From positions 1-12,461 of the forward strand of contig CAJUGZ010000116.1 of the NCBI GenBank assembly GCA_910585855.1: 12,461 bases of DNA. Direction: 5' to 3'. The translations under genes and the position numbers were made by a program. Under the pieces are notes generated by a model. That model saw only the letters and a program-made list of their open reading frames with translations, had not been told where the DNA came from and did no database searches. Every line of letters starts with the position of its first letter. The stretch's first letter is position 1. This DNA is from an uncultured Lachnospiraceae bacterium. Lineage in GTDB: Bacteria > Bacillota_A > Clostridia > Lachnospirales > Lachnospiraceae. Shown here piece by piece: positions 1-7,135 of this stretch.

Positions 1-151
1 CTTTACACCAATTCCGCTTCGGCTGAAAGGAGGGCGAATTGCACCCCGGTCTGTCCGGTTGGACATACAAAGATACAGAAGTCTTAGAACTTCTTGCTTT
101 TTGGAAACCGGAACAGCAGACTGCCCACCGTTTTCGAATCTGGCGTCCTCC
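1..151 (+). repeat. Left copy of a 151-bp intergenic repeat
   Basis: This segment matches the reverse complement of 12223-12373 over 151 positions without a gap. I counted 18 differences by eye, about 88% identity. The longest unbroken shared block is about 44 bp around 76-119. Hairpin potential in the + sense: CCGG-loop-CCGG near 47-59; AGAAGT (77-82) with ACTTCT (89-94) around loop CTTAGA; and TTGGAAAC (101-108) with GTTTTCGA (130-137) using two wobble pairs. Differences between the copies fall at all codon positions, so I do not read it as a conserved coding sequence. The copy starts at the window edge and could extend further. It lies just downstream of rseP, in antisense to it. It could be a MITE-like or other dispersed intergenic element or a structured RNA; I do not recognise the family. 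Confidence 0.85.
77..102 (+). terminator. Terminator-like hairpin in left repeat
   Basis: A perfect 6-bp stem AGAAGT/ACTTCT with loop CTTAGA is followed on the + strand by TGCTTTTTGG. On the minus strand, the direction of rseP transcription, the same stem is followed by a poorer tract (GTATCTTTG). It is still the only stem-plus-T candidate I see downstream of rseP within the window. Its use as the end of the pyrH-rseP operon is therefore possible but weakly supported. Confidence 0.35.
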
Positions 152-170
152 AGCGTCCTCCAGCGTCCCC
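141..170. repeat. Three tandem 10-bp units next to rseP
   Basis: Three adjacent decamers read TGGCGTCCTC, CAGCGTCCTC and CAGCGTCCCC on the + strand. The first belongs to the end of the 151-bp repeat. The other two are absent from the right-hand copy, which has a single unit (12224-12233) before its flank diverges. The array stops four bases before the rseP stop codon. Slippage duplication at the end of the repeat is the simplest reading. Confidence 0.8.
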
Positions 171-174
171 ATAT

Positions 175-1224
175 TTAAAATATCTTGCGAAAATCATTAA
201 ACATTACTACTGCCATAAGAGCCATTAAAAGCACCAGTCCCACCAGATGTACCATTCCCTCTTTCTCCCGATCAATCGCTTTCCCCCGAATTGCCTCTAA
301 AATCAAAAATACCATTCGCCCTCCGTCTAATCCCGGAATCGGCAGCAGATTCATAACACCAAGATTGGCACTGATCATAATTGCAAAATTAATTACATTT
401 AACAGTACACTAATTAGATTTGTCTTAAAATCAACTTCTTCACTGGTGCTTTCTTCTACTACTTCATTGACCATATTTACAATCCCCACCGGACCAGACA
501 AATCATTTACTGTGACTTTTCCTTTAAAAATCAGCTTTAAACTTTCTATTACCATTGAAATCTGATATTTTACTTCATAAAGACTATATTTTAATGTTTC
601 CAAAGGAGATGTCTTTGTTCTTAAAGAAGAAACATAAATTCCCATATAGTAAGCACTTCCATCCTCATTTGGCTTTGGTACAATAGTAGAGGTAAACTGT
701 TTTCCATTTCGATCTACTGTAACGGTAAGCGGTTCTCCGCTATGGATTGCCAGATATAATGTCACATCCCGATAAATCGTTATCTTTTTTTCATTAATTT
801 GACGAATAATATCTCCCTCTTGAAAACCTGCCTCCTGTGCTGGATAGCCTTCCATCACTCCAACAATCAAAGGTTTGTCAAATCCTACTATTCCGATTAC
901 TACAACTGCCATAAAAAAGGCAAGAATAAAGTTGAAAATCGGTCCGGCAAGTACGACCGACATTCTTGCCCATACGGATTTATTATTAAATGCATTGATA
1001 TCGTCGCTTGCTTCATCTTCTCCTGCCATCATACAAGATCCGCCAAGCGGCAGTATTTTAATACAATATACCGTATCGCCTCTTTTAAAAGATGCCAGTT
1101 TTGGTCCCATTCCGATTGCAAATTCATTGACACGAATACCGTTTTTCTTTGCTAAAAGAAAATGCCCTAATTCATGAAAAAATACTAAAAATCCAAACAT
1201 CAACAATGCCACAATAATTGACAT
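175..1224 (-). CDS. rseP: RseP/RasP-type intramembrane site-2 zinc metalloprotease
   Basis: This is a 349-residue polytopic membrane protease that cleaves transmembrane substrates such as anti-sigma factors and signal-peptide remnants (family knowledge). The first membrane segment carries the zinc motif HELGH at residues 17-21. A second hydrophobic segment lies at about 88-113, a PDZ domain at about 115-190, and the third metal ligand region NLLPIPGLDGG at 292-302, with Asp300 in the LDGG motif. A last membrane segment lies at about 323-343. The length is usual for Gram-positive RseP. The ATG at 1224 is preceded by AGGTGG inside the end of dxr, whose stop lies 4 bases upstream, so the two genes are tightly coupled. 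It is the last gene of the operon here. ispG, often next in related genomes, is not seen before the repeat begins. Confidence 0.95.
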   Translation of the reverse strand: MSIIVALLMFGFLVFFHELGHFLLAKKNGIRVNEFAIGMGPKLASFKRGDTVYCIKILPLGGSCMMAGEDEASDDINAFNNKSVWARMSVVLAGPIFNFILAFFMAVVVIGIVGFDKPLIVGVMEGYPAQEAGFQEGDIIRQINEKKITIYRDVTLYLAIHSGEPLTVTVDRNGKQFTSTIVPKPNEDGSAYYMGIYVSSLRTKTSPLETLKYSLYEVKYQISMVIESLKLIFKGKVTVNDLSGPVGIVNMVNEVVEESTSEEVDFKTNLISVLLNVINFAIMISANLGVMNLLPIPGLDGGRMVFLILEAIRGKAIDREKEGMVHLVGLVLLMALMAVVMFNDFRKIF

Positions 1225-1228
1225 AACT

Positions 1229-2371
1229 TTACCACCTGCTTTCTATCCATTCATAGGTTTCCTGTTCTGTTTCCAAAATTTGCTCTACACTTGGATATTC
1301 TCTATAAGGAATTGCCTGCATGGAAGCTTCTATGATTTCTGGAATTTCCAGAAAACGAATCGAACCCTCCAAAAATCGGCGAACTGCCAGTTCATTTGCT
1401 GCATTTAATATTGTAGGCATATTTCCCCCCTTAAAAAGTGCCTGATAGGCAAGTGCAAGCCCACGAAAGTTTTCCATATCTGGTGCTTCCAATGTAATCT
1501 GTCCTAACTTTGCAAAATCAAGCCTCTGTCCGGCAAGATACCGCCTTTTTGGATAATACAGTGCATACTGAATCGGAAGTTTCATATCGGGCGTGCCAAG
1601 CTGAGCAAGAACACCTCCATCTGCAAATTCTACCATGGAATGAATCACACTCTGCGGCTGTACTACCACTTCAATCTGTTCTGGTTCTACTCCAAACAGC
1701 CACTTTGCTTCTATTACTTCTAATCCTTTATTGACCATAGTAGCAGAATCAATCGTAATCTTTTTCCCCATAGTCCAGTTTGGATGCCGCAGAGCATCTT
1801 CTGGGCGTATCTCTTTCATTTCTTCTTTGGTACGTCCCCGAAAAGGTCCGCCGGAAGCCGTTAAAAGAATCCGGCTAATCGTCTTTTTATCCTCCCCCTG
1901 CAGTACCTGAAATATAGCACTGTGTTCACTGTCTACCGGAAGAATCTTTACCTGTTTTTTTTGAGCCAGCGGTATAATCAAATGCCCCGCTGTTACCAAA
2001 GTTTCTTTATTGGCAAGTGCAATATCCTTTCCTGCCTCTATTGCTGCTATGGTAGGACGTATTCCAATCATTCCTACTACTGCTGTTACCACCAGTTCTG
2101 CTTCGGATTCGGTCGCTGCCTCAATCAGCCCTTCCATTCCGCTGACTATCCGTACCGACAGATCTGCTGTTTTTTTTCTTAACTCCTCTGCCCGATCCTC
2201 TTCCCAGACACAGGCTAATTTCGGCAGAAATTCCCGAATCTGTGCTTCTAAAACCACTAGATTGGATCGGGCTGCCAGAGCCGTTACCTGAATATCCTGA
2301 TTTGCCCGAACCACTTCTAATGTCTGTGTTCCAATTGAGCCGGTCGAACCTAATACTGCTATTTTTTTCAT
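1229..2371 (-). CDS. dxr: 1-deoxy-D-xylulose-5-phosphate reductoisomerase
   Basis: Dxr (IspC) converts 1-deoxy-D-xylulose 5-phosphate to 2-C-methyl-D-erythritol 4-phosphate with NADPH, the committed step of the MEP isoprenoid pathway in the cytosol. The 380-residue product has the NADPH-binding GSTGSIG at residues 8-14, the NKET segment near 121-124, metal ligands Asp147 and Glu149 in PVDSEHSA, and Glu218 in MVNKGLEVIEA. The catalytic GGPFRGR loop lies near 174-180. The length matches the family. The ATG at 2371 has a strong GGGAGGT site and only 3 bases separate it from the cdsA stop codon. Next to uppS it supplies precursors for the undecaprenyl chain. Confidence 0.97.
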   Translation of the reverse strand: MKKIAVLGSTGSIGTQTLEVVRANQDIQVTALAARSNLVVLEAQIREFLPKLACVWEEDRAEELRKKTADLSVRIVSGMEGLIEAATESEAELVVTAVVGMIGIRPTIAAIEAGKDIALANKETLVTAGHLIIPLAQKKQVKILPVDSEHSAIFQVLQGEDKKTISRILLTASGGPFRGRTKEEMKEIRPEDALRHPNWTMGKKITIDSATMVNKGLEVIEAKWLFGVEPEQIEVVVQPQSVIHSMVEFADGGVLAQLGTPDMKLPIQYALYYPKRRYLAGQRLDFAKLGQITLEAPDMENFRGLALAYQALFKGGNMPTILNAANELAVRRFLEGSIRFLEIPEIIEASMQAIPYREYPSVEQILETEQETYEWIESRW

Positions 2372-2374
2372 TGA

Positions 2375-3223
2375 TTACCTCCCTAAAGAAATACAAAGAT
2401 AATAGATCGCCGGTGCTACAAAGATTACACTGTCAAATCGATCCATAATTCCGCCATGTCCCGGAATCAATGTTCCGTAATCCTTTATTTCTTTATTTCG
2501 TTTAATTGCAGAAGCACACAGATCACCAATCTGAGAAACAACTGCTCCTAATGCACTGACGATTCCGCAGCTTAACGCCGGATTGTGAAAAACTCCCTGT
2601 AATGTTTCCTGAAATAAAAAACCAAATAGTACACTAAAAAGAAACGAACCCAAGATTCCTCCCACACTTCCTTCGATTGATTTATTTGGGCTAAGTATCG
2701 GTGCAAGTTTTCGCTTTCCCATTGTCACACCTGCTAAATAAGCGCAGGTATCACAAATCCAAGAACTTAAAAAAACCAGCCAGACTAAAACAATTCCCCC
2801 TTCCAGCATACGAATCTGATAGACATAGGACAGCATCACCGGCACGTAAAATACCCCAAAAAACACCGCCGTTACTTGTTCTGCATGAAATTTTGGAAAC
2901 GTCAGTACATAGACCGCCATTAAAAGCATAATCAGCATAATTGCCAGCATCGGAAAATATTCCTGCAAAATCCCCTGTTTTTTTTGATTCATCCATAACA
3001 GGGCATAATATCCAAAAGCAGCCAGATACCCTGCTGCCCCCAGTAAAGTCCTATGCACCTGATACACACGCATCAATTCCATCAGTCCAATAAAAGAAAT
3101 CACCGATATCACTGCAAACGTAACCGTTCCTCCTGTCAGCAATGTTGCCAGTGCAGCGATTACCAAAAACCCCCCGCTGATACACCTTGTCAGAAATGAT
3201 TTCGTCAATAATTTTTTTAACAT
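2375..3223 (-). CDS. cdsA: Phosphatidate cytidylyltransferase
   Basis: CdsA makes CDP-diacylglycerol from phosphatidate and CTP, the branch point for phospholipid synthesis, at the cytoplasmic membrane. From the start chosen here it has 282 residues with several hydrophobic segments (about 15-50, 60-77, 92-110, 118-135, 143-165, 188-205, 218-235, 265-280). The CDP-alcohol signature runs over residues 238-264 with the key residues KR, KD, PGHGG and DRFD. I chose the ATG at 3223 because AGGAAG lies 6-7 bases upstream and the protein then begins at its usual MLKKLL-type end. Longer versions from TTG 3301 (overlapping uppS) or ATG 3256 lack a good ribosome binding site. They would add a basic stretch of up to 26 residues not expected in the family. 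Confidence 0.93.
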   Translation of the reverse strand: MLKKLLTKSFLTRCISGGFLVIAALATLLTGGTVTFAVISVISFIGLMELMRVYQVHRTLLGAAGYLAAFGYYALLWMNQKKQGILQEYFPMLAIMLIMLLMAVYVLTFPKFHAEQVTAVFFGVFYVPVMLSYVYQIRMLEGGIVLVWLVFLSSWICDTCAYLAGVTMGKRKLAPILSPNKSIEGSVGGILGSFLFSVLFGFLFQETLQGVFHNPALSCGIVSALGAVVSQIGDLCASAIKRNKEIKDYGTLIPGHGGIMDRFDSVIFVAPAIYYLCISLGR

Positions 3224-3287
3224 AATGTTCTTCCTTTTCTTTCCTTTTATACCCATTTTATCCCATTGTTCTGCTCTAAACCTAAAT

Positions 3288-3998
3288 CTAAACTCCGCCA
3301 AAACGCCTATCTCTAGCAGTATATTGCCGGACAGCTTCCTTTAATGCGTTTTTATCAAAATCCGGCCAAAGAACCTCTGGAAAATAAAATTCGGCATAGG
3401 CACACTGCCACAATAAATAGTTTGATAACCTCTGCTCTCCGCTGGTACGAATCAAAAAATCTGGATCAGGAATATCTTTGGTATCTAAATAAGAAGAAAA
3501 CAATGTTTCATCTAATTCGTCTGGCTGTATTTTTCCTGCTCGACAATCCGCTGTCATACGCCGAACCGCCCGAAGGATTTCATCCCGGCTTCCATAGTTT
3601 AAGGCAATCTGAAAATTCAGTCCTGTATTGGAAGCGGAAACCTCTTCTAAACGCCGAATACTTTTCTGAATATCCAAATCCAACCGGCTGATATCTCCAA
3701 TCACACGAATACGCATATTATTATCTCTTGCTTTTTTTATACTATCCGCTAAATAATTTCTTAATATCTTCATTAAAGTAGCAATTTCATCTTCCGGTCT
3801 TGCCCAATTTTCAGTAGAAAATGCATAAACCGTCAGATATTTTACTCCCATTTCTGCTGCGGCACGACAGATTTCCTCTAACCGCTTTGCCCCCTGCTGG
3901 TGTCCAACCGAACGGGGCAGCTTTCTTTTCTTTGCCCATCTCCCGTTTCCATCCATAATAATTGCAATATGCACTGGTATTTTTAACAATTCTTCCAC
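3288..3998 (-). CDS. uppS: Undecaprenyl diphosphate synthase (cis-prenyltransferase)
   Basis: UppS adds isopentenyl units to farnesyl diphosphate to build C55 undecaprenyl diphosphate, the lipid carrier for peptidoglycan and wall polymers. The 236-residue product has the catalytic loop IMDGNGRWAKKR at residues 14-25 with Asp16, FSTENWARP at 60-68, and the substrate-binding RTSGEQRLSN at 184-193. These are hallmarks of the cis-prenyltransferase family, and the length is usual. The start is GTG at 3998 with GGGAGG seven bases upstream. An in-frame ATG further in would cut into the catalytic loop. A 105-base gap containing a terminator-like hairpin separates it from frr, the largest gap in this operon. 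Confidence 0.97.
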   Translation of the reverse strand: MEELLKIPVHIAIIMDGNGRWAKKRKLPRSVGHQQGAKRLEEICRAAAEMGVKYLTVYAFSTENWARPEDEIATLMKILRNYLADSIKKARDNNMRIRVIGDISRLDLDIQKSIRRLEEVSASNTGLNFQIALNYGSRDEILRAVRRMTADCRAGKIQPDELDETLFSSYLDTKDIPDPDFLIRTSGEQRLSNYLLWQCAYAEFYFPEVLWPDFDKNALKEAVRQYTARDRRFGGV

Positions 3999-4056
3999 CT
4001 TAGAACCTCCCCTTTATATAATCAAGCAAATATGCAAATTTCCTTATGCACCCTGT

Positions 4057-4090
4057 ACATAAAAACAAAGGACCTGCCAGAACAGGTCCT
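4057..4090 (-). terminator. Terminator-like hairpin between frr and uppS
   Basis: Read on the minus strand, an 8-bp perfect stem AGGACCTG/CAGGTCCT (arms 4083-4090 and 4069-4076) with a 6-base loop is followed by TTTGTTTTTATG. The T tract is interrupted by one G. It lies 13 bases after the frr stop. It may lower transcription of uppS-cdsA-dxr-rseP relative to pyrH-frr, or protect the 3' end of a processed transcript. I see a TATATAAA stretch upstream of uppS but no convincing -35 partner, so a separate uppS promoter is not claimed. Confidence 0.6.
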
Positions 4091-4103
4091 CGCCTTACAT
4101 TTC

Positions 4104-4652
4104 CTATACCGTCAGAATTTCCTTTGACTTCTCTTCCACTGTCTTTTCTACCAAGTCCACATATTTATCCGTTAATTTCTGAATCTTTTCCTCTAACTGC
4201 TTCTGCTCGTCCTCCGAAATTTCATTTGCTTTTCCTGCTTTCTTAAAAGTATCATTGGCATCCCGGCGGATATTGCGCATTGCAACCTTTGCTCCCTCTC
4301 CTTTTTTCTTTACATCTTTTACCAGTTCTTTTCTTCTGTCTTCTGTCAATTCAGGAAATACCAGACGAATTGCTTTTCCGTCATTATTTGGCGTAATTCC
4401 CAAATCAGATGCTAAAATCGCCTTTTCAATTTCTTTGATTAAACTGCTCTCCCATGGCTGAATTAAAATCATTCTTGCTTCTGGTACAGAAACATTGGCT
4501 ACCTGCTGAAGCGGTGTAGCAGAACCATAATAATTCACTCTTAACTTGTCCAATAAATGCGGATTGGCACGCCCTGCACGAATTGATGCATACTCATTTT
4601 TCAGATTTTCCAAAGATTTCTCCATCTTTACTTCGTATTCTTTTATGTCCAT
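4104..4652 (-). CDS. frr: Ribosome recycling factor
   Basis: Frr, with EF-G, splits the post-termination ribosome from mRNA in the cytosol. The 182-residue length is close to the usual 185. Visible family blocks are the N-terminal helix followed by RAGRANPHLLD (about 26-36), the YYGSATPLQQVANVSVPEAR region (about 42-61) that begins the small beta domain, the hinge with LTEDRRKELVK, and the C-terminal helix ending in EEKSKEILTV. The start is ATG 4652 with AAAGGAGA about 8 bases upstream. It follows pyrH after 41 bases, the standard bacterial arrangement. Confidence 0.97.
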   Translation of the reverse strand: MDIKEYEVKMEKSLENLKNEYASIRAGRANPHLLDKLRVNYYGSATPLQQVANVSVPEARMILIQPWESSLIKEIEKAILASDLGITPNNDGKAIRLVFPELTEDRRKELVKDVKKKGEGAKVAMRNIRRDANDTFKKAGKANEISEDEQKQLEEKIQKLTDKYVDLVEKTVEEKSKEILTV

Positions 4653-4693
4653 TTTTCTCTCTCCTTTGTCTGATTTATTTTTTCTGATTTTGC

Positions 4694-5389
4694 CTATACA
4701 GTTACCATAGTTCCCGTTTGATTCCCCCGTACTGCCTGAATGATGCTATCCTTTTCATTCAAACCAAATACTTTCATCGGTATTTTATTTTCCATACACA
4801 ATACGGCAGCCGCCAAATCCATTACACCAAGCTGCTTTTCTACTACTTCTTTCATTGGAAGCGTTTCATATTTTTTAGCATCTGGATTTTTTCTTGGATC
4901 AGAATCATACACGCCGTCAATCGCTTTTGCTGCCAAAATAATCTCTGCCTCAATTTCTACTGCCCGAAGAGCCGCTCCCATATCGGTAGAAAAATATGGA
5001 TGTCCTGTACCTCCTGCAAAAAATACAACCATTCCCTTTCCAAAGTACTTATTTGCTCTATCTTTGGAGAATAATTTTGTAAAAGAACCACATTCAAACG
5101 GAGTTAATACCTGTGTTTTCATTCCAACATAACGAAAAATTTCAGATACATAGATACAATTCATCACGGTTGCCAACATACCGATCTGATCTGCCTTTGT
5201 TCGATCGATTGTTTCACTTGTCCTTCCTCTCCAAAAGTTTCCGCCGCCGATTACTACCCCTACTTCCACGCCGTCTTCTACTATAGTTTTCACCTGTTTT
5301 GCCACTTCCATAACAGTGAATTCATCAAACCCGGTCTTTTTTTCTCCTGCAAGAGCCTCCCCGCTAAGTTTTAACAATACACGCTTCAT
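4694..5389 (-). CDS. pyrH: UMP kinase
   Basis: PyrH phosphorylates UMP to UDP with ATP in pyrimidine nucleotide synthesis. It belongs to the amino acid kinase family and is usually a hexamer regulated by GTP and UTP. The 231-residue protein shows the N-terminal phosphate loop KLSGEALAG (7-15), VVIGGGNFWRG (45-55), the DRTKADQIGMLATVMN segment (62-77), and a C-terminal nucleotide-binding region with AAKAIDGVYDSDP. The start is ATG 5389, with CCGGAGG 8 bases upstream. It is the first gene of the pyrH-rseP operon. The rpsB-tsf pair that often precedes pyrH in Gram-positive genomes is absent here; an exporter gene takes that place. Confidence 0.97.
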   Translation of the reverse strand: MKRVLLKLSGEALAGEKKTGFDEFTVMEVAKQVKTIVEDGVEVGVVIGGGNFWRGRTSETIDRTKADQIGMLATVMNCIYVSEIFRYVGMKTQVLTPFECGSFTKLFSKDRANKYFGKGMVVFFAGGTGHPYFSTDMGAALRAVEIEAEIILAAKAIDGVYDSDPRKNPDAKKYETLPMKEVVEKQLGVMDLAAAVLCMENKIPMKVFGLNEKDSIIQAVRGNQTGTMVTV

Positions 5390-5410
5390 GTTTTTTTCCT
5401 CCGGTTTTAA

Positions 5411-5439
5411 ATTAGCTGCATCGTGTCTTGTACTGTCAA
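5411..5439 (-). promoter_or_regulatory. Possible second promoter for pyrH (proximal)
   Basis: A second perfect TTGACA (5434-5439) lies 17 bases from GCTAAT (5411-5416), a 4/6 match to the -10. Its transcript would start only a few bases before the GGAGG site of pyrH. With the distal site it would form a tandem pair offset by 31 bases. The weak -10 lowers confidence. Confidence 0.4.
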
Positions 5440-5441
5440 TT

Positions 5442-5470
5442 ACTTTATCAGTTTATCATATTTTTGTCAA
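5442..5470 (-). promoter_or_regulatory. Sigma-A-type promoter for the pyrH operon (distal)
   Basis: On the minus strand a perfect -35 TTGACA (5465-5470) is separated by 17 bases from TAAAGT (5442-5447), a 4/6 match to TATAAT. It lies 52 bases upstream of the pyrH start codon, in the AT-rich gap after the MATE gene. The perfect -35 and ideal spacing make it the better of the two candidates. Confidence 0.6.
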
Positions 5471-5516
5471 TCAGACCATAGGTTTTTCTATCTTTTTTCA
5501 AATCTATTTTTCTATA

Positions 5517-6908
5517 TTATTTAAAAGCAATCTTCATCTTTCTGACACAAACCAAAGCCGCTGCCAAAGCCATTATCCCAGTAGCCGTATTACTAACCAG
5601 CATAACGATTCCAACCGCTTCACTCCCTAAAGCTGTAAAATGCTGAAGCCCCCAAAGCACAGGAATCCGAAAAAGAAAAATTCGCAAAAAATTAATCAAC
5701 AATGTAATCTTCGTATACCCCATTCCAAATAAAAGAGCCATTACAGCCGCATTAATCCCCAGTGGAATTGCTCCGCCCCAAGCTTCATAACGATAAATAG
5801 CAATAATCATATCCTGAAACTCCTGATCCATTCCCCCCTGAGAAGTAGCAAAAATTGCAGAAAGCTGCCCAATAAATACCATAGTCAAACTAAGTCCTGC
5901 CGCTCCAACCACCATATTAATAACAAGCACCTTCCAAAATGCCTCCAACACCCGCTTTTTCTTTCCCGCTCCAAGATTTTGACTAATAATCGCAGCCGCA
6001 CCCTCCTGAAACCCATTTTGAGAAGAGGTTGTCAGCCCACTCATATTATTTGAAATTCCAAGTGCTCCAACCGTCAAAGCACCATAAATGCCACTCATAG
6101 AATTTACAATCACTTTTCCAAGTGCAAATGCACACCGTTCCACCATAATAGGAAAAGATACCTGAAACATCGGTTCAAGCACCGGCTTTCGAAACCGAAT
6201 ACTACGCAGAGAAAATCCAAATGCATTTCCTCTCTGATTCATATTAACCACCCCTGCTGCTAACATTACTCCCTGAGAAATCAAAGTAGCAACTCCAATC
6301 GTTACAATATCTCCATTCAAAACATAAACAAACAACGCCGTCAATCCTAACTTTACCCCTGTTACTAAAAGATTCAGATATAAAATACGTTTCGAATTTC
6401 CCCTTGCCCGTTCTACAGCAATATAGACATTATTTAAAAAAGTAATTACCAGAGCAAACAATTCCACAATAAAATACTGATTTCCAATCTCAATCAGACT
6501 TTCCGGCGTCTTTACCAAATACAAAAGCTGCCTAGAAAAAGGAATAATTCCAACAATCACCGCTATTCCAAGCCCGGCACAAATTCCAAACAATATACTG
6601 ACTCGCTTCTTTACCATCTCATAATCTCCGGCACCATAAGCCTGACTGATTTTTAAACTTCCCCCGGTTGCAAGTCCTCCACCCACCGAAGATAAAATCT
6701 GCAAAATCTGAAACAAATAAGCAACTGCCGAAACCGATTCTGCACTGATATGAGAAGCCATCATAGAATCCAATATTTTAAACAGCATCCCCAAGGTCTG
6801 ATACAGTGCCAATGGTGTTCCTGTAACCAGTAATACCTTCCACATATTTCCATTTAAAGCAAACTCTCTAAACTTTTCATCTTTTTTCGACAACTTTGCC
6901 TGACTCAT
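5517..6908 (-). CDS. MATE-family multidrug/toxin exporter
   Basis: This is a polytopic membrane protein of 463 residues, the usual length for MATE cation-coupled exporters with 12 membrane helices in two homologous halves. The N half shows TPLALYQTLGMLFKILDSMM (31-50) and GGGLATGGSLKISQAYGAGD (76-95). The C half repeats the pattern with AAAIISQNLGAGKKKRV (304-320), as expected for the internal duplication. Substrate cannot be told from sequence. I chose ATG 6908 because GGGAG lies 7 bases upstream; a longer frame from TTG 6968 would add a 20-residue basic stretch. It lies between the gatB terminator and the pyrH promoters, so it is probably its own transcription unit. I see no clear promoter in 6909-7065 and no GC-rich terminator after its stop. 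Confidence 0.92.
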   Translation of the reverse strand: MSQAKLSKKDEKFREFALNGNMWKVLLVTGTPLALYQTLGMLFKILDSMMASHISAESVSAVAYLFQILQILSSVGGGLATGGSLKISQAYGAGDYEMVKKRVSILFGICAGLGIAVIVGIIPFSRQLLYLVKTPESLIEIGNQYFIVELFALVITFLNNVYIAVERARGNSKRILYLNLLVTGVKLGLTALFVYVLNGDIVTIGVATLISQGVMLAAGVVNMNQRGNAFGFSLRSIRFRKPVLEPMFQVSFPIMVERCAFALGKVIVNSMSGIYGALTVGALGISNNMSGLTTSSQNGFQEGAAAIISQNLGAGKKKRVLEAFWKVLVINMVVGAAGLSLTMVFIGQLSAIFATSQGGMDQEFQDMIIAIYRYEAWGGAIPLGINAAVMALLFGMGYTKITLLINFLRIFLFRIPVLWGLQHFTALGSEAVGIVMLVSNTATGIMALAAALVCVRKMKIAFK

Positions 6909-7065
6909 TTCATTTCTCCCTATTCTTTTGCTCTTTATCCAAAATCTATTTCCTCTTACCAGTTCCAATGCCCCTTATTTTAAACTAATTTTTTCATATT
7001 TTCTACAAATTTTAGCCAATATTCTCCATAAAATACAGATTTTTTGTCACCTCATCCTATTCCAT

Positions 7066-7122
7066 TAAAAAAAATTCGGCTGACTAGTTTTTACCTCACA
7101 ACTTTAAAAAACCAGCCAACCG
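7066..7122 (-). terminator. Intrinsic terminator of the aspS-gatCAB operon
   Basis: Read on the minus strand, arms 7122-7107 (CGGTTGGCTGGTTTTT) and 7092-7077 (AAAAACTAGTCAGCCG) form a 16-bp stem that includes a few G-U pairs. AATTTTTTTT follows (T run 7067-7074). The first arm begins 14 bases after the gatB stop codon. The long stem and eight-T run make this a strong candidate that separates the operon from the MATE gene. Confidence 0.88.
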
Positions 7123-7135
7123 TATCCTATATCCT

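Noticed and set aside
27..176. Short + strand peptide frame through the left repeat with a TTG after an AGGAGG-like site
   Set aside because: A matching frame is open in the right copy, but differences between copies fall at first, second and third codon positions alike, so no sign of protein-level selection; more than one frame is open.
2121..2396. Minus-strand 91-codon frame overlapping dxr
   Set aside because: Out-of-frame shadow of the dxr 5' region with low-complexity Gly/Ser content and no family match.
3224..3301. Longer CdsA start at TTG 3301 overlapping uppS
   Set aside because: No ribosome binding site and a basic extension not usual for the family; ATG 3223 with AGGAAG is better.
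6909..6968. Longer MATE start at TTG 6968
   Set aside because: ATG 6908 has GGGAG at good spacing and gives the normal protein length.
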